From Deltaproteobacteria bacterium (GTDB taxonomy: Bacteria; Myxococcota_A; Polyangia; Haliangiales; Haliangiaceae), in the NCBI GenBank assembly GCA_013813945.1, contig JACCQV010000404.1:1-5561 (forward strand): a DNA stretch of 5,561 bases. The letters run 5' to 3'. Position numbers and translations under genes: made by a program. The notes under the pieces are model-generated. The model saw only the letters and a list, made by a program, of their open reading frames with translations. It had not been told where the DNA came from and ran no database searches. Below are positions 4,866-5,561 of this stretch, piece after piece. Numbering within the stretch: the stretch's first letter is position 1; every line of letters begins with the position of its first letter.

Positions 4866-5561
4866 TCAGGATCGGCGCCGCGCCGCCCAGGTGCGGTGCA
4901 GATCGAACCGTCGCGTGCGCTCCCAGGCGGTCCGCGCGGACAGCGTGCCCGCGGTCGCGACGAGGCCCAGGGTCATGCCACCGATCCAGGGCAACACGAA
5001 CACCGCCGCGATCGCGACCGCTGCGATCACTCCGAGCACCGCGAGTCGCCGATGCGTGCGAGACCGGATCGCAGGTTCGGCGCACAGCCGCGGCGCGGTG
5101 GTCGGCCCCGTGGCGCGGGCGCTCGCGAGCATCTCGTCGCAAGCGTGAAGCGAATCCACATCGGCACGCCAGACGGCGACGTCCCGGCGCACGTGCAGCA
5201 TCTGCTCGATCGCAGGCGCGCCCTCTCCGTCCATGCGCATCTGTTCCACGATCTCGGCAGGAGTCCGGTCGTGCAGCTCACTCCACGACAGTGCGTGACC
5301 GTCGGTGATCAGACATGCGTCTCGACAGCGGCGAATGCGGCGGGCGATCCGGCCGATCGCAGCGCGCGCGCTCGGCGCGTCATGGGTCATTCGCATCCCG
5401 AACGCCGAGCAGCTCTCGTGCGGCGCGAAGCTGCAGCGCACGTCGCGCAGCGGTCCGCGGCCGGAGAGCCAGTGGCGATAGAACGCGATCAGCCAGGCGA
5501 TCAGACGCAGGATCAGAGGCACCCCGGGTCGCAGCCGATGTCGCAAGCGGGAAGCGAGATC
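4866..5561 (-). CDS. YidD-like membrane protein with extra C-terminal membrane segments (5' end probably outside the window)
   Basis: YidD is a small protein that helps YidC insert membrane proteins. Numbering is from the first possible start (TTG at 5546, no ribosome site); the frame stays open to the edge, so the true start may lie outside, while a GTG at 5522 is another option. Residues ~11-75 match YidD in order: the amphipathic segment LILRLIAWLIAFYRHWLS, then R37-C38-S-F-x-P-x-x-S-C46-S-A-F-G50, then a helix ending RIARRIRRC (Cys74). The cysteine pair is two residues further apart than in E. coli (CRFTPTCSSYG). Normal YidD is about 85 residues; this one adds a soluble helical part (~76-165) and a hydrophobic stretch at ~167-204, one or two membrane helices, ending in a basic tail. 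It lies directly upstream of the lipoprotein gene. The YidD assignment is likely, not certain; the extension is unrecognised. Confidence 0.6.
   Translation of the reverse strand, partial: DLASRLRHRLRPGVPLILRLIAWLIAFYRHWLSGRGPLRDVRCSFAPHESCSAFGMRMTHDAPSARAAIGRIARRIRRCRDACLITDGHALSWSELHDRTPAEIVEQMRMDGEGAPAIEQMLHVRRDVAVWRADVDSLHACDEMLASARATGPTTAPRLCAEPAIRSRTHRRLAVLGVIAAVAIAAVFVLPWIGGMTLGLVATAGTLSARTAWERTRRFDLHRTWAARRRS

Noticed and set aside
3973..5148. 391-codon open frame on the + strand
   Set aside because: Most of it is antisense to the lipoprotein and YidD-like genes, and the rest lies in the repeats; no domain is visible.

Overview
The window is GC-rich bacterial DNA. The gene content (tandem LolA-type lipoprotein chaperones, a lipoprotein, a YidD-like membrane protein and a 13E12/DUF222-like HNH protein) points to a Gram-negative of the Myxococcota / former Deltaproteobacteria type. 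That placement is an inference from protein style, not from a marker gene.

Layout: (1) Positions 1-228 hold no recognisable gene. (2) Positions 229-1817 on the + strand hold two tandem LolA-family genes whose stop and start share one base (TGATG). They are paralogues and both end in a Pro/Ala/Lys tail. (3) Positions 1913-3226 on the - strand, convergent with the LolA pair, encode a 437-residue HNH endonuclease-type protein. It has a DUF222-like helical N-terminus, a Cys4 HNH module and a C-terminal segment resembling RuvA domain III. (4) Positions 3227-4323 are about 1.1 kb without a convincing gene. This stretch holds a palindrome, a 9-bp GTCA-type tandem repeat and three copies of a longer repeat; the first two copies are 71/80 identical and exactly 270 bp apart. 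(5) Positions 4324-5561 on the - strand are a probable two-gene operon: a YidD-like membrane protein that runs to the window edge, then 14 bases later a small four-cysteine lipoprotein.

The envelope genes fit a common theme. LolA proteins carry lipoproteins across the periplasm, YidD assists membrane protein insertion, and the small lipoprotein is a possible Lol client. The two groups are about 2.5 kb apart and on opposite strands, so no shared regulation can be claimed. The HNH gene looks like an independent, possibly mobile or multicopy, element. I see no CRISPR array, no rRNA or tRNA gene, and no clear new multi-gene defence or biosynthetic system. The items most worth a second look are the HNH-RuvA_C fusion, the LolA pair with its different N-termini and Pro/Ala tails, the YidD-like fusion protein, and the arginine-rich repeat family in the gap.
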